A stretch of 64,000 nt of DNA from an uncultured Eubacteriaceae bacterium (GTDB lineage: Bacteria; Bacillota; Clostridia; Lachnospirales; CAG-274). The stretch covers positions 1 through 64,000 of the forward strand of contig CAMMIW010000003.1 of the NCBI GenBank assembly GCA_946497035.1, read 5' to 3'. The notes beneath the pieces were generated by a model, which was given only the letters and a program-made list of their open reading frames with translations, searched no databases and was not told where the DNA came from. Both the position numbers and the translations under genes were made by a program. Positions 1 through 10,111 of the stretch are shown piece after piece. The first letter of the stretch is position 1, and each line of letters begins with the position of its first letter.

Positions 1-436
<436 letters not shown>

Positions 437-553
437 CTAATTTTAAAAGATTAAGGTTAAAAAATAATAAAGTTACTACTTTTTAACAACTATACACATA
501 TTATAACATAAATTATTAATAAGATAAATAACTTTTTAACAATTTTTTCATTT

Positions 554-652
554 TTATTTTCTTTTGTGAATAAGTGATATAAGCGCAAGTGTATAAAGAG
601 CAAAACTTATGCAAAGTGATACTGAGCTAACAACAAAAACAGCAATTTTCAT
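554..652 (-). CDS. 32-residue single-span membrane peptide, unknown function
   Basis: A short frame of 32 codons starts at an ATG at 652, with a near-perfect AAAGGAGGT ribosome-binding site about 7 nt upstream, and ends in TAA. The product starts MKIAVFVVSS and is hydrophobic for about 24 residues (Val, Ile, Leu, Ser, Phe, Ala). It closes with a positive HKRK tail, so a single membrane span with the C-terminus inside the cell is predicted. It stands alone between gap and the terminator of the purL operon. No family is recognised. The strong ribosome-binding site and coherent membrane profile make a real gene likely; possible roles (small membrane regulator, toxin-like peptide) are speculation. 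Confidence 0.55.
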   Translation of the reverse strand: MKIAVFVVSSVSLCISFALYTLALISLIHKRK

Positions 653-786
653 ATAAAGATTACCTCCTTTTTTTAACATTTTTATACTTTTTTATAATGT
701 AAAAATTTTTCAAATATTTTGCTAACTATAACTATTAATATAGTTATAAAAATTAATGTTAAAAGTATATTTATTATATATAAAAA

Positions 787-840
787 GAGAATATATTAAT
801 ATTGATATTAAATATTTTATATTTTTAATAATATATTCTC
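787..840 (-). terminator. Probable terminator of the tgt-purL operon
   Basis: A perfect 12-bp inverted repeat (787-798 with 829-840, arms GAGAATATATTA and TAATATATTCTC) lies 50 bp past the purL stop. On the minus strand it is followed by TTTTTA. The 30-nt loop is long and the stem AU-rich, so it is a moderate candidate. Confidence 0.55.
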
Positions 841-889
841 CTTTGTAGTAATTTTTATACTTTTTAAAATTTATATTTAATAATTTAAA

Positions 890-3800
890 TTATTTAAAAT
901 AATTAACACCTGCTTCAAATATTTTTTGATCTTTTTCTCCTATTACATTTTTATAAAGACCATTTCCTATCCTTTCAGAATGTCCCATTTTACCAAAAAC
1001 TCTACCGTCTGGGCTTGTTATACCTTCTATAGCAAGCATAGAACCATTAGGGTTAAATTTAATATCATATGTAGGATTATTATTTTTATCTACATATTGG
1101 GTAGCTATTTGTCCATTTTCAATAAGTTGTTTAAGCATTTTTTCATTGGCAACAAATCTGCCTTCTCCGTGAGAAAATGGTATTTTATGTGTGTCTCCTA
1201 CGTTACAATTATATAACCACGGAGATTTATTAGAAATTATTTTAGTTTTAGCAAGGCAAGATATATGTCTACCTATCGTATTAAAGGTTAATGTTGGTGC
1301 ATCTTCTGTTATATCTCTTATTTCTCCATAAGGTACAAGGCCAAGTTTTATAAGAGCCTGAAAACCATTACAAATACCAAGCATTAATCCATCTCTATTA
1401 TTAAGTAAATTCATTACACTTTCTTTTATGCGAGGGTTTCTAAATATAGATGCAATAAATTTACCTGAACCATCTGGTTCATCTCCTGCGCTAAAGCCAC
1501 CAGGTATCATAACTATTTGTGATGTGTCTATTATTTTAACCATTTGTTTTATAGATTGTTTTATACTATCACTATCTAAATTTTTAAATACAAATGTTTC
1601 AACTTGCCCTCCTGCTTTTTCAAAAGCTCGTTTTAAATCATATTCACAATTTGTGCCTGGGAATATTGGTATAAATATTTTAGGTTTAGCTATAGATACT
1701 TTACTTTTAATTTTCTCACATATTGTATAAGGTTTAACCTCTAATTCTAGTGGTTTAAACTCATCATAATATTTTGTAGGGAATATATCTTCTAATGTAC
1801 TAAACCATACTTTCTGAATTTGCTCTAAACATATATTTTCATTATTAACTATAATATTTTTATCTTTTATAGTTTTACCTAAAATTTCATATGTAAAGCC
1901 TTCAAGCTCTTTTTCAATATCTATATTTTTATCAATTTCTAAAATAAAAGAACCATAATTATAGTTAAATATATCTTTTTGTAAATTTATATTAGCACCT
2001 ATATAGTTACCTAAAGCCATTTTACTAATAGTAGCAGCTACACCACCAAAACCAATTGTACTGGCAGATAAAACTTTTCCATCTTTTATAAGACTATTTA
2101 TTTTATTATAATTTTTAATAAGATGCTCAAATATTGGTAAATCATATTCATCATAATTTGTATTAAGCCTAATAATATAACTATCAGTTTGTTTAAATTC
2201 TGGAGATATAATGTTGTTAACATTAGCCACATCTAAGGCAAATGATACTAATGTAGGTGGTACATTCATATCTTTAAAAGTGCCAGACATACTATCTTTC
2301 CCACCAATAGCAGCAATACCTAAGCTTAATTGAGCCTGTAAAGCACCTATTAATGCACTAAATGGTTTACCCCATTTTTCTCTGTCTGTTCCTAATTTTT
2401 CAAAATATTCTTGAAAAGTTAACTTAATATTTTTATAATCGCCACCTGTTGCAACAACTTTTGATACCGATTCTACAACTGCATATATAGCACTATGAAA
2501 TGGACTCCATTTTGCAACTTGTGGGTTATATCCATAGCTCATAATGGTAGCTGTATTAGTTTCTCCTTCTAAAACAGGTATTTTACAAACCATAGCTTCA
2601 GGTGGTGTTAATTGATTTTCACCACCAAATGGCATTAATACTGTACCCGAGCCGATAGTAGAATCAAACATTTCACATAATCCTTTTTGGCTACATACAT
2701 TTAAGTCTTTTAAATTGTTAAGCCATTTATCTTTAATGTTTGTTAAATCTTCTTTTACTTTAGTTTTTTGGCTAGGCACTTTCACTAATATATCCATATT
2801 TTGAGTAGCACCGTTAGTATCTAAAAAATCTCTAGATAAATTTACTATTTCTTTACCTCGCCATTTCATTTTTAAACGTCTATCATCTGTAATTTTAGCT
2901 ACAATAACCGCCTCTAAATTTTCTTCATTAGCGAAAGCTATAAACTTATCTGCATCTTTTTCTTCTACAACAACTGCCATTCTCTCTTGAGATTCAGATA
3001 TAGCAAGCTCTGTACCATCAAGGCCTTCATATTTTTTAGGCACTAAGTCTAAATTTATATCAAGTCCATCTGCTAGCTCACCTATAGCAACAGACACTCC
3101 ACCAGCTCCAAAATCGTTACATCTTTTAATAATTTTGCTTACCTCAGGATTTCTAAAAAGTCTTTGTAGCTTTCTTTCAGTAGGAGCATTACCTTTTTGC
3201 ACTTCTGCACCACAGTTGTTGATAGATTCTTCTGTATGTTCTTTAGATGAGCCCGTAGCACCACCACAGCCATCTCTACCTGTTCTACCTCCTGTTAAAA
3301 TAACAACATCACCTTTTTTAGGTATATTTCTTATAACATTTTCTTTTTTATTAGCACCTATAACAGCACCGATTTCCATTCTTTTAGCTACATAATCTTC
3401 ATCATAAATCTCAGCTACAAGGCCTGTTGCAAGTCCTATTTGATTACCATATGAGCTGTATCCACAAGCGGCAGTTTTTGTTATAATTCTTTGTGGCAAT
3501 TTACCTAATAAAGTGTCTTTTATATCTGTTGTTGGATCGCCACTTCCTGTTACCCTCATTGCTTGATATACATAGCTTCTACCAGATAGTGGATCTCTTA
3601 TAGCTCCACCAAGGCAAGTAGCAGCACCACCAAATGGCTCTATTTCTGTTGGGTGATTATGTGTTTCATTTTTAAACATAACAAGCCATTCTTCGTTTTT
3701 TCCGTCTACATCAACATCTACCACTATGCTACAAGCATTTATCTCTTCAGATTCATCAAGATTTTTAAGTACACCTTTAGATTTTAAAGCTTTCATACCT

Positions 3801-4639
3801 ATTACTGCAATATCCATAAGGCAAACATCTTTTTGTTTATCTTTATATAAATTTTTTCTTTCTTCTAAATAAAGTTTATAAGCATCTTCTATAGGTTTTT
3901 TATAAAAACCTTCTTCTATTTCTATATTATTAAGCCTTGTAGCAAAAGTAGTATGTCTACAATGATCAGACCAATATGTATCAATCATTTTAATTTCTGT
4001 TATTGTAGGGTTTCTATCCTCTTTATTTTTAAAATAATCTCTACATAAAATCAAGTCTTCTTTATTCATAGCAAGGCCTAATTGTTTTCTAAAATCTTCT
4101 ATTTGTTCATCATTTTTTTCTATAAATCCTTTTAATATTTCCACATCACTAGGTATATCAAATTGTATGTTTAAATTATCTGGTTTTTCTATGCTAGCTT
4201 CTCTAGAATCTACAGGATTTATAACATAATTTTTTATTTTTTCTATTTCTTCATTATTAAGATTTCCTTTTAAAATAAATACTTTAACATTTTTTACTAA
4301 AGAAATTTCTCCCTCTGTTATAAGGCTTATACATTGTATGGCAGAATCTGCCCTTTGGTCGTATTGGCCTGGAAGATATTCAACAGCAAACATAAATTCA
4401 TTATTTTCAAGACTAATATTTTCTTCAAAAACTGTATCTACAGGAGGTTCTGAAAATATTGTATTTTTAGCATTTTCATATACAACATCATCTTTTAATT
4501 GTATGTCATATCTATTTAAAACCCTTACATTTTCTAAATTTTTTATACGTAAATTTTGTATAAAATCTTTTAATAACTCTTTAGCCTCTATATTATAACC
4601 GTCTTTTTTTTCTACAAAAATCCTTTTTATATTCGCCAT
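890..4639 (-). CDS. purL: Phosphoribosylformylglycinamidine synthase, single-chain (synthetase plus glutaminase)
   Basis: Fourth step of purine synthesis: converts FGAR, glutamine and ATP to FGAM. At 1249 residues it is the long one-chain form, here of the clostridial type, so separate purQ and purS subunits are not needed. The synthetase part carries SDHCRHTTF near residues 224-232 and NETHNHPTEIEPFGGAATC. The C-terminal class I glutaminase starts near 970 with IPIFPGTNCEYD, has its nucleophile Cys near 1090 (GICNGFQ), and the His/Glu pair near 1220-1222 in GHSER. An AAAGGAG site precedes the ATG. It follows tgt by only 23 bp, so both are probably co-transcribed. No purine riboswitch is visible upstream of either gene. 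Confidence 0.97.
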   Translation of the reverse strand: MANIKRIFVEKKDGYNIEAKELLKDFIQNLRIKNLENVRVLNRYDIQLKDDVVYENAKNTIFSEPPVDTVFEENISLENNEFMFAVEYLPGQYDQRADSAIQCISLITEGEISLVKNVKVFILKGNLNNEEIEKIKNYVINPVDSREASIEKPDNLNIQFDIPSDVEILKGFIEKNDEQIEDFRKQLGLAMNKEDLILCRDYFKNKEDRNPTITEIKMIDTYWSDHCRHTTFATRLNNIEIEEGFYKKPIEDAYKLYLEERKNLYKDKQKDVCLMDIAVIGMKALKSKGVLKNLDESEEINACSIVVDVDVDGKNEEWLVMFKNETHNHPTEIEPFGGAATCLGGAIRDPLSGRSYVYQAMRVTGSGDPTTDIKDTLLGKLPQRIITKTAACGYSSYGNQIGLATGLVAEIYDEDYVAKRMEIGAVIGANKKENVIRNIPKKGDVVILTGGRTGRDGCGGATGSSKEHTEESINNCGAEVQKGNAPTERKLQRLFRNPEVSKIIKRCNDFGAGGVSVAIGELADGLDINLDLVPKKYEGLDGTELAISESQERMAVVVEEKDADKFIAFANEENLEAVIVAKITDDRRLKMKWRGKEIVNLSRDFLDTNGATQNMDILVKVPSQKTKVKEDLTNIKDKWLNNLKDLNVCSQKGLCEMFDSTIGSGTVLMPFGGENQLTPPEAMVCKIPVLEGETNTATIMSYGYNPQVAKWSPFHSAIYAVVESVSKVVATGGDYKNIKLTFQEYFEKLGTDREKWGKPFSALIGALQAQLSLGIAAIGGKDSMSGTFKDMNVPPTLVSFALDVANVNNIISPEFKQTDSYIIRLNTNYDEYDLPIFEHLIKNYNKINSLIKDGKVLSASTIGFGGVAATISKMALGNYIGANINLQKDIFNYNYGSFILEIDKNIDIEKELEGFTYEILGKTIKDKNIIVNNENICLEQIQKVWFSTLEDIFPTKYYDEFKPLELEVKPYTICEKIKSKVSIAKPKIFIPIFPGTNCEYDLKRAFEKAGGQVETFVFKNLDSDSIKQSIKQMVKIIDTSQIVMIPGGFSAGDEPDGSGKFIASIFRNPRIKESVMNLLNNRDGLMLGICNGFQALIKLGLVPYGEIRDITEDAPTLTFNTIGRHISCLAKTKIISNKSPWLYNCNVGDTHKIPFSHGEGRFVANEKMLKQLIENGQIATQYVDKNNNPTYDIKFNPNGSMLAIEGITSPDGRVFGKMGHSERIGNGLYKNVIGEKDQKIFEAGVNYFK

Positions 4640-4662
4640 TGTAAAATCTCCTTTATAAGTAA

Positions 4663-5796
4663 TTATTTACTATTTTCTTTAAAACCATCTAGTCTCATTT
4701 TTTTATAGGCTTTAAATTGTCCTTTTTCTAAAGCATCTCTTATCTCTTCCATCATATTGTTATAAAAATATAAATTGTGTAAAACACATAATCTCATTGC
4801 TAACATTTCTTTAGCTTTAAAAAGATGTCTTATATAAGCTCTACTATAAGTTTTACAAGCAGGACAGTTACAATCTTCTGCTATTGGCCTATCATCTAGC
4901 TCATATTTAGCGTTATTAAGGTTTAACTTGCCTTTATTAGTATAAACGTGGGCGTGTCTGCCGTTTCTAGCAGGTAAAACACAATCGAAAAAGTCTACTC
5001 CTCTATCTACTGCTTCTAAAATATTTTCTGGTGTGCCAACGCCCATAAGGTAAGTTGGCTTATTTTGTGGTAAATAAGGTACAACATCTTCAAGTATTCT
5101 ATACATCTCTTGATGTGTTTCTCCTACGGCTAGTCCACCTACCGCATAACCGTCTAAATCTAAATCTGATATAACCTTTGCGTGTTCTATTCTAATATCA
5201 GAATATGTTCCACCTTGGTTTATACCAAAAAGCATCTGATTTTTATTTATAGTATCATCTAAACAGTTAAGCCTTTTCATTTCTGTTATACATCTTTTTA
5301 ACCAACGAGTTGTCCTATCTACAGAACTTTGCATATATTCTCTTGTAGCAGGATATGGTGGACATTCATCAAAAGCCATGGCAATAGTAGATGCAAGGTT
5401 AGATTGTATTTGCATACTTTCTTCTGGCCCCATAAATATTTTTTTACCATCTATATGAGAATTAAAATAAACTCCTTCTTCTTTTATTTTTCTAAGTCCT
5501 GTTAAAGAAAAAACTTGAAAACCACCAGAATCTGTTAAAATAGGCTTGTCCCACACCATAAATTTGTGTAGACCTCCTAATTTTTTAACAACTTTATCTC
5601 CTGGCCTTAAATGTAAGTGATAAGTGTTAGATAATTCAACTTGTGTTTTTATTCCTTGTAAATCTTCTGTTGAAACAGCTCCTTTTATAGCAGCTATTGT
5701 GCCAACATTCATAAAAACAGGCGTTTTTATAACACCGTGTACTGTGTGAAATTCGCCAAGCTTGGCTCTTCCTTCTGTTTTTAACAATTTATACAT
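4663..5796 (-). CDS. tgt: tRNA-guanine transglycosylase
   Basis: Exchanges guanine-34 in tRNAs with GUN anticodons for a 7-deazaguanine, on the way to queuosine. The 377-residue length is normal for the bacterial enzyme. Visible motifs are DSGGFQVFSL near residue 90 (general acid-base Asp), GGLAVGE near 220, and DCVLPARNGRHA near 270, which contains the nucleophilic Asp. The zinc site follows as CNCPAC and a later His (IRHLFKAKE). First gene of a two-gene operon with purL, a combination with no obvious metabolic logic. It is divergent from the methyltransferase gene at 5962. No other queuosine genes are in the window. Confidence 0.97.
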   Translation of the reverse strand: MYKLLKTEGRAKLGEFHTVHGVIKTPVFMNVGTIAAIKGAVSTEDLQGIKTQVELSNTYHLHLRPGDKVVKKLGGLHKFMVWDKPILTDSGGFQVFSLTGLRKIKEEGVYFNSHIDGKKIFMGPEESMQIQSNLASTIAMAFDECPPYPATREYMQSSVDRTTRWLKRCITEMKRLNCLDDTINKNQMLFGINQGGTYSDIRIEHAKVISDLDLDGYAVGGLAVGETHQEMYRILEDVVPYLPQNKPTYLMGVGTPENILEAVDRGVDFFDCVLPARNGRHAHVYTNKGKLNLNNAKYELDDRPIAEDCNCPACKTYSRAYIRHLFKAKEMLAMRLCVLHNLYFYNNMMEEIRDALEKGQFKAYKKMRLDGFKENSK

Positions 5797-5891
5797 ATTA
5801 CAACCTCTACTTTTATTTTGATTTTACATTTTTATACCATTTAATTATACAATATTTTTTTAATATAATAAAGCATTTATTTAATATTTTA

Positions 5892-5920
5892 TTGAATATT
5901 TTACAAAATTACTATATAAT
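5892..5920 (+). promoter_or_regulatory. Sigma-A type promoter of the THUMP methyltransferase gene
   Basis: TTGAAT at 5892-5897 and TATAAT at 5915-5920 are separated by exactly 17 bp and lie about 40 bp upstream of the start at 5962. Confidence 0.7.
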
Positions 5921-5961
5921 TTATTTAGCTGTTTACAATTATTAATAATAGGAGAATTTTT

Positions 5962-7104
5962 ATGATAAATTTTATTGCAACAACAACTTTTGGTCTTGAG
6001 GCTATAGTTAAAAGAGAAGCTCAAAATTTAGGTTTTTCTAATATTTCGGTAGAAGATGGCATAGTTAATTTTACAGGAGATATAAAAGATATACCAAAAG
6101 CTAACATATGGTTTAGAAGTGCCGATAGGATATTAATGGTTATGTCAAAATTTAAAGCTACAACTTTTGAAGAGCTTTTTCAAGGTGTTAAAGCTATAAA
6201 TTGGGCAGATTTTTTACCTAAAGATGCAAATTTTATAATAAGCGGAAAATCTTTAAAATCAACTTTGTCTAGTGTACCTGCTTGTCAAAAAATAACAGAA
6301 AAAGCTATTGTAGAAAAACTAAAATTAACATATAAAGGTATAGAATATTTTTCAAAAAGTGGAGATTTATATAAAATACAAGTAGCATTATTAAAAGATA
6401 ACGTTACTATAACATTAGATACAAGTGGTACAGGGCTACATAAAAGAGGATATAGAGAAAATCAACTAGCCGCACCTTTAAAAGAAACTTTAGCTAGTGG
6501 TTTAATAGATTTAAGCTACTATAAAAAAGATCGTATACTTATAGATCCTACTTGTGGTTCAGGCACAATAGCTATTGAAGCGGCTATGATAGCTAAAAAT
6601 ATTGCTCCAGGGCTTATGAGAAACTTTGCTTCAGAAAATTGGGGCTTTATAAATAAAACTTATTGGAAAGAAGCTAGAAAAGATGCTTATAGCAAAATAG
6701 ATGTTAATTTTAGACCAGAAATATATGCAAGTGATATAGATGAAAAAGCTATACAAATTGCTAAAGGTAATGCTAAAATTGCAGGCGTTGATGATTGCAT
6801 ACGTTTTGATGTTAAGCCTTTAAATAAAATTAACATTAAAGATATTAAATATGGTGTTTGTATTGCCAATCCACCTTATGCAGAGCGTATAGGTCTTTTA
6901 GAGGAAGTTGAACAGCTTTATAAAGATATGGGGAAAATTTTTAATAGTAATAAAACTTTTTCTACTTATGTGCTTACATCTCACGAAGGTTTTGAAAAAT
7001 TATATAGTAGAAAAGCAGATAAAAAAAGAAAATTATTTAATGGTAATGTTAAAGTTGAATATTATCAATTTTTTGGAGAAAGACCACCAAAACCTAATAA
7101 ATAA
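5962..7104 (+). CDS. THUMP-domain RNA guanine-N2 methyltransferase (RlmL/YpsC family)
   Basis: S-adenosylmethionine-dependent RNA methyltransferase. The N-terminal 150 residues form the ferredoxin-like plus THUMP RNA-binding part. The C-terminal Rossmann domain has the SAM motif DPTCGSGTIAIEAAM near residue 195 and the catalytic motif NPPYAERIG near 305, typical of N2-guanine methyltransferases. At 380 residues it matches the short Firmicute form (B. subtilis YpsC) and not the long two-domain E. coli RlmL, so a 23S rRNA G2445-type target is likely but unproven. An AGGAG site precedes the ATG. It is monocistronic, with its own promoter and terminator. Confidence 0.9.
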   Translation: MINFIATTTFGLEAIVKREAQNLGFSNISVEDGIVNFTGDIKDIPKANIWFRSADRILMVMSKFKATTFEELFQGVKAINWADFLPKDANFIISGKSLKSTLSSVPACQKITEKAIVEKLKLTYKGIEYFSKSGDLYKIQVALLKDNVTITLDTSGTGLHKRGYRENQLAAPLKETLASGLIDLSYYKKDRILIDPTCGSGTIAIEAAMIAKNIAPGLMRNFASENWGFINKTYWKEARKDAYSKIDVNFRPEIYASDIDEKAIQIAKGNAKIAGVDDCIRFDVKPLNKINIKDIKYGVCIANPPYAERIGLLEEVEQLYKDMGKIFNSNKTFSTYVLTSHEGFEKLYSRKADKKRKLFNGNVKVEYYQFFGERPPKPNK

Positions 7105-7128
7105 AAAAATGAAGATTTTTTAACTTTA

Positions 7129-7170
7129 TTATAACAAAAAAGGCTATATAAATAGCCTTTTTTGTTATAA
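7129..7170. terminator. Bidirectional intrinsic terminator between convergent genes
   Basis: A perfect 19-bp inverted repeat (7129-7147 with 7152-7170) has an AGGCTAT/ATAGCCT core, flanking A6 and T6 runs, and a 4-nt loop. It serves both the methyltransferase gene and the permease gene, whose stop codon (7165-7167) lies inside it. Confidence 0.9.
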
Positions 7171-8238
7171 ATTTAATTTTAAATCATTTAATTTTATTAT
7201 ATTTTTCTTTCTCATAATTTCACTTATTAAAAGTGTTATTATGGCTGGCAATATAAAATGTAATAATAATATTTTTATAATAAGTGATACTCCATTACTA
7301 CCATTATACATAGCTTGCCAAGTAGAAATTTGCCCAACTAATCCACTTGTACCCATACCTGAACCTGTTGGTAAATTTTCCATTTTAAAAACTAAAGTAC
7401 TAATAGGGCCTAATATGCCACTTGTTATTATAGGTGGTAACCATATAATTGGTTTTTTCATAATATTAGAAATTTGTATCATAGATGTACCTAATCCTTG
7501 AGCAAAAAGACCATTTATACCATTTTCTCTAAAACTCATAACAGCAAATCCAACCATTTGAGCACAACACCCTACTGTTGCTGCTCCTCCCGCTATGCCC
7601 GATAGTCCTAATATAATAGAAATGGCAGCAGAACTAACAGGTAATGTTAATAATATTCCCATAACAACTGATATTATAATGCCCATTAAAAATGGTTGAA
7701 ACTCTGTAAATATTTCTATAAAATTACCAATAAGACCTATTGTATAAGATGAAAAAGGTGCTATTAATAAACCTAATATACAACCAGTTACAATAGTTGT
7801 TATTGGTGTAACTATTATATCTACTACTGTTTTTTTATGTACTAATCTTCCAAATTCTATACCAAATATAACTGTTAAAAAAGCTGTTATTGGGTCACCC
7901 GCTCCACCTAATACTAGATTATTTCCTTGAAAAATACTATTTTCAAATATTTTAGGTGCATATGAACCAAAAAAACCTGTAAGTGCAGATGAATATATTA
8001 TTAAATCTGGACAATTTAAAGATTTAGCTACACCTACTCCTATACCTACACCTGTACAAATAGATGCAAAAATACTTATTTTAGAAAATATTAAACCTAT
8101 CTCTCCACCTATTAATAAACCTAGTTGCTTTATAATAAGGCCTGTTATTAATGTAGCAAAAAGTCCTAATGCCATACCATTTAACCCTAATATAAAATAT
8201 CTTTTAAATATAAATTTTAAAAACTCTTTTACCTTCAA
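7165..8238 (-). CDS. PTS-type sugar permease, IIC component of the EIIC_2 family
   Basis: Integral membrane protein of 357 residues with about 8-10 hydrophobic spans. They include glycine-rich stretches such as GVGIGVGVAK and GLSGIAGGAATVG, and a LGGAGDPITAF motif recalling the PTS_EIIC_2 group (remembered similarity, no search run). No EIIA, EIIB or HPr domain is fused or adjacent, so it is an orphan and its substrate cannot be told. It could instead be a transporter that no longer phosphorylates its cargo. It is read towards the convergent terminator at 7129-7170. Confidence 0.7.
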   Translation of the reverse strand: MKVKEFLKFIFKRYFILGLNGMALGLFATLITGLIIKQLGLLIGGEIGLIFSKISIFASICTGVGIGVGVAKSLNCPDLIIYSSALTGFFGSYAPKIFENSIFQGNNLVLGGAGDPITAFLTVIFGIEFGRLVHKKTVVDIIVTPITTIVTGCILGLLIAPFSSYTIGLIGNFIEIFTEFQPFLMGIIISVVMGILLTLPVSSAAISIILGLSGIAGGAATVGCCAQMVGFAVMSFRENGINGLFAQGLGTSMIQISNIMKKPIIWLPPIITSGILGPISTLVFKMENLPTGSGMGTSGLVGQISTWQAMYNGSNGVSLIIKILLLHFILPAIITLLISEIMRKKNIIKLNDLKLNL

Positions 8239-8275
8239 AATTTTTACCCTTTCTAAAAATATTATTTTACAATCA

Positions 8276-8307
8276 AAGACTGTAAACTAATTTAAGTTTA
8301 CAGTCTT
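8276..8307 (-). terminator. Hairpin downstream of the small Asn-rich gene
   Basis: A perfect 13-bp stem (8276-8288 with 8295-8307, arms AAGACTGTAAACT and AGTTTACAGTCTT) has a 6-nt loop. On the minus strand the tail is TTTGATTG, a weak U-tract. It probably ends transcription of the 8323-8490 gene. Confidence 0.6.
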
Positions 8308-8322
8308 AATATTTAATATTTA

Positions 8323-8490
8323 CTACTTAGCACTACTGCTACTATTATTACTGTTTTTGTAGTTATTATTTTTGCTTGCTTTTTTACTATCCATATCTTC
8401 CGCAAATTCTACCCTAGAATTAGCATTATTCATATGATTTTGCATATTATTTTTGTTTGCTTTTAAATTTTTACTAGTTTTCTTGTTCAT
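8323..8490 (-). CDS. Small Asn/Lys/Ser-rich protein, possibly spore-associated
   Basis: A 55-residue hydrophilic protein. The longest frame begins upstream at 8517, but a TAGGAGGT site sits 7 nt before the ATG at 8490, which I take as the start (MNKKTSKNLK). The sequence is rich in Asn, Lys and Ser with no hydrophobic core. A central NANSRVEFAEDMD segment loosely recalls the EFA(S/A)E segment of gamma-type small acid-soluble spore proteins. That resemblance is weak, and those proteins are mainly known from Bacillaceae, so I do not assign it. It is followed by its own hairpin and is probably a monocistronic unit. Confidence 0.6.
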   Translation of the reverse strand: MNKKTSKNLKANKNNMQNHMNNANSRVEFAEDMDSKKASKNNNYKNSNNSSSSAK

Positions 8491-8681
8491 AACAATACCT
8501 CCTAAAAATAAATACATTTTATGAGTTTATATAAAGTAAGATTAGCTTATATTTAAATATTATATTTTTTCTTAATATAACATTTTTAAAAAATATCAAC
8601 TCACCTTACAATAAATATTATTAGCCTATATTTATTTTTTATACAGAAATATTTTAGTAAAAATTATACATTTTAAGCATT

Positions 8682-9548
8682 TTATTCTATTTGTTTAAAT
8701 TCATCTGGTCGTTCTAAAGTTATTTTACCAAGTCTTGATGCTCTAAATTCATCTATAAGTATATAGGCAGCTCTTTGCAAATCTACCTGTCCACCTTTTG
8801 TTTTAAAGCTTCTAGCTATGCCAATATTTTCCAAAATTTTATCTGCTTTATCATCTTCTTCAAAATCTATTTTATATCTTTCTTTTAAGCTATTTGGATA
8901 TATTTCTTTTAAAAGGTCTATGAGATGTAGGGCAAGAGAATAAGTATCTAATATATCATCATTTACCGCACCAGTAAAGGCAAGTTTTAAGCCTACTTTT
9001 TGATCTTCAAATTTTGGCCACAATATACCCGGTGTATCTAAAAGCTCAAAATCTTTTTTTATTTTTATCCATTGTTTGCCCCTTGTAACACCAGGTTTAT
9101 CTCCTGTTTTTGCTAAAGATTTACCTACAAATTTATTTATTAAAGTAGATTTACCTACATTAGGTATACCAACAATCATAGCTCTTGTAGGTACAAAAAG
9201 TCGCCCTCTTTGTTTTAATCTTTCTATCTTTTCTTTCATAAGCTCTTTAGAAACTTCCGTTATATCTTTAATACCTTTTCCTGTTATAGAATTCACTAAT
9301 ATAACTTTACAATCTTTTTCCTCAAAATGTTTTACCCAAAGATTAGTTTTTTTATCATCTGCTAAATCAACTTTATTTAATATAACTATCCTATGTTTAT
9401 TTTTAGCAAGCTCATCTATCTCAGGATTTTTGCTACTGTAAGGTATTCTTGCATCTAAAAGCTCTATAACAATATCAACAAGCCCTATATTTTCTTGCAT
9501 CATACGTCTTGTTTTTGTCATATGCCCAGGATACCATTGTATATTCAT
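8682..9548 (-). CDS. rbgA: Ribosome biogenesis GTPase A
   Basis: Circularly permuted GTPase needed for late assembly of the 50S subunit. The 288-residue protein starts MNIQWYPGHMTKTRR, the hallmark of the RbgA/YlqF family. The G-motifs come in permuted order: NKVD (G4) near residue 58, GIPNVGKSTLINK (G1) near 127, and DTPG (G3) near 172. A C-terminal helical RNA-binding region follows. It lies downstream of rplS with one unknown gene between, which matches the usual rplS-rbgA neighbourhood in Firmicutes. Assignment is secure. Confidence 0.95.
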   Translation of the reverse strand: MNIQWYPGHMTKTRRMMQENIGLVDIVIELLDARIPYSSKNPEIDELAKNKHRIVILNKVDLADDKKTNLWVKHFEEKDCKVILVNSITGKGIKDITEVSKELMKEKIERLKQRGRLFVPTRAMIVGIPNVGKSTLINKFVGKSLAKTGDKPGVTRGKQWIKIKKDFELLDTPGILWPKFEDQKVGLKLAFTGAVNDDILDTYSLALHLIDLLKEIYPNSLKERYKIDFEEDDKADKILENIGIARSFKTKGGQVDLQRAAYILIDEFRASRLGKITLERPDEFKQIE

Positions 9549-9574
9549 ATTATATCACCTTTTTTCTAAATAAT

Positions 9575-10111
9575 TTAAAATTTATATGAAAAACCTAATT
9601 TTCTCATAAAATCTAACATTTGTAAACAATCAATGTTTGTATATTCATCATCTTCATAAGCTTTATCTCTATCTAAATAAAGCTCAAAATAATTAGCTAT
9701 GTTTTCTTCTTTTACATTAAAACAATTAGCAACCGTAGCTACATTACCAATAGAGATAGTATCGTCTATCTCATCTATATAGCTTAAAAATTGCTTATCT
9801 TTGCTAAATTGATCTATTTCTCTTCCGTTATCACATAAACAATAGCTCCAACTGTTTCCATCATAAGTATAAAATACCATTACAGTTGTACCTAACATGT
9901 CAGATAAAACGCTAGCTAAATAATGATAGCCATCACAAGAATTATTAATTAAAACCATTGTACCATTAGTTAGTTGCTCAAATTTACATTGATTACATAA
10001 TAAATTTGCTATAGTTTCTGTTTTTTCTAATTGTTTTAATATATTTTCCACTTGTTGTTGACTACAATTTTTCACTATTGCTATTTGTATGCTTTTTTCT
10101 ATTTTAATCAC
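9575..10111 (-). CDS. Uncharacterised 178-residue protein between rplS and rbgA
   Basis: No function recognised. The protein is acidic and cysteine-rich in its first half (NLLCNQCKF, CLCDNGREID). It contains the motif YDGNSWSYCLCDNGREIDQF near residue 100, which recalls a loosely related group of small proteins reading W-Y-x-L-x-(D)-G-x-x-(I/V)-D-x-F. No signal peptide or membrane span is seen. The start is uncertain: the frame opens with a GTG at 10111 that lies inside the AGAGGTG ribosome-binding site, and no ATG or TTG follows in the first codons. Initiation may therefore use the GTG or a rare ATA/ATT codon just after. It sits 26 bp upstream of rbgA and behind the rplS terminator. Confidence 0.75.
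   Translation of the reverse strand: MIKIEKSIQIAIVKNCSQQQVENILKQLEKTETIANLLCNQCKFEQLTNGTMVLINNSCDGYHYLASVLSDMLGTTVMVFYTYDGNSWSYCLCDNGREIDQFSKDKQFLSYIDEIDDTISIGNVATVANCFNVKEENIANYFELYLDRDKAYEDDEYTNIDCLQMLDFMRKLGFSYKF

Noticed and set aside
3135-3395. Plus-strand frames opposite purL and other large genes
   Set aside because: They lack ribosome-binding sites and mirror conserved minus-strand coding sequence; treated as shadows.
5797-5961. preQ1 or purine riboswitch upstream of tgt-purL
   Set aside because: The spacer is short and AT-rich without the conserved pairing or G/C-rich core of these riboswitches.
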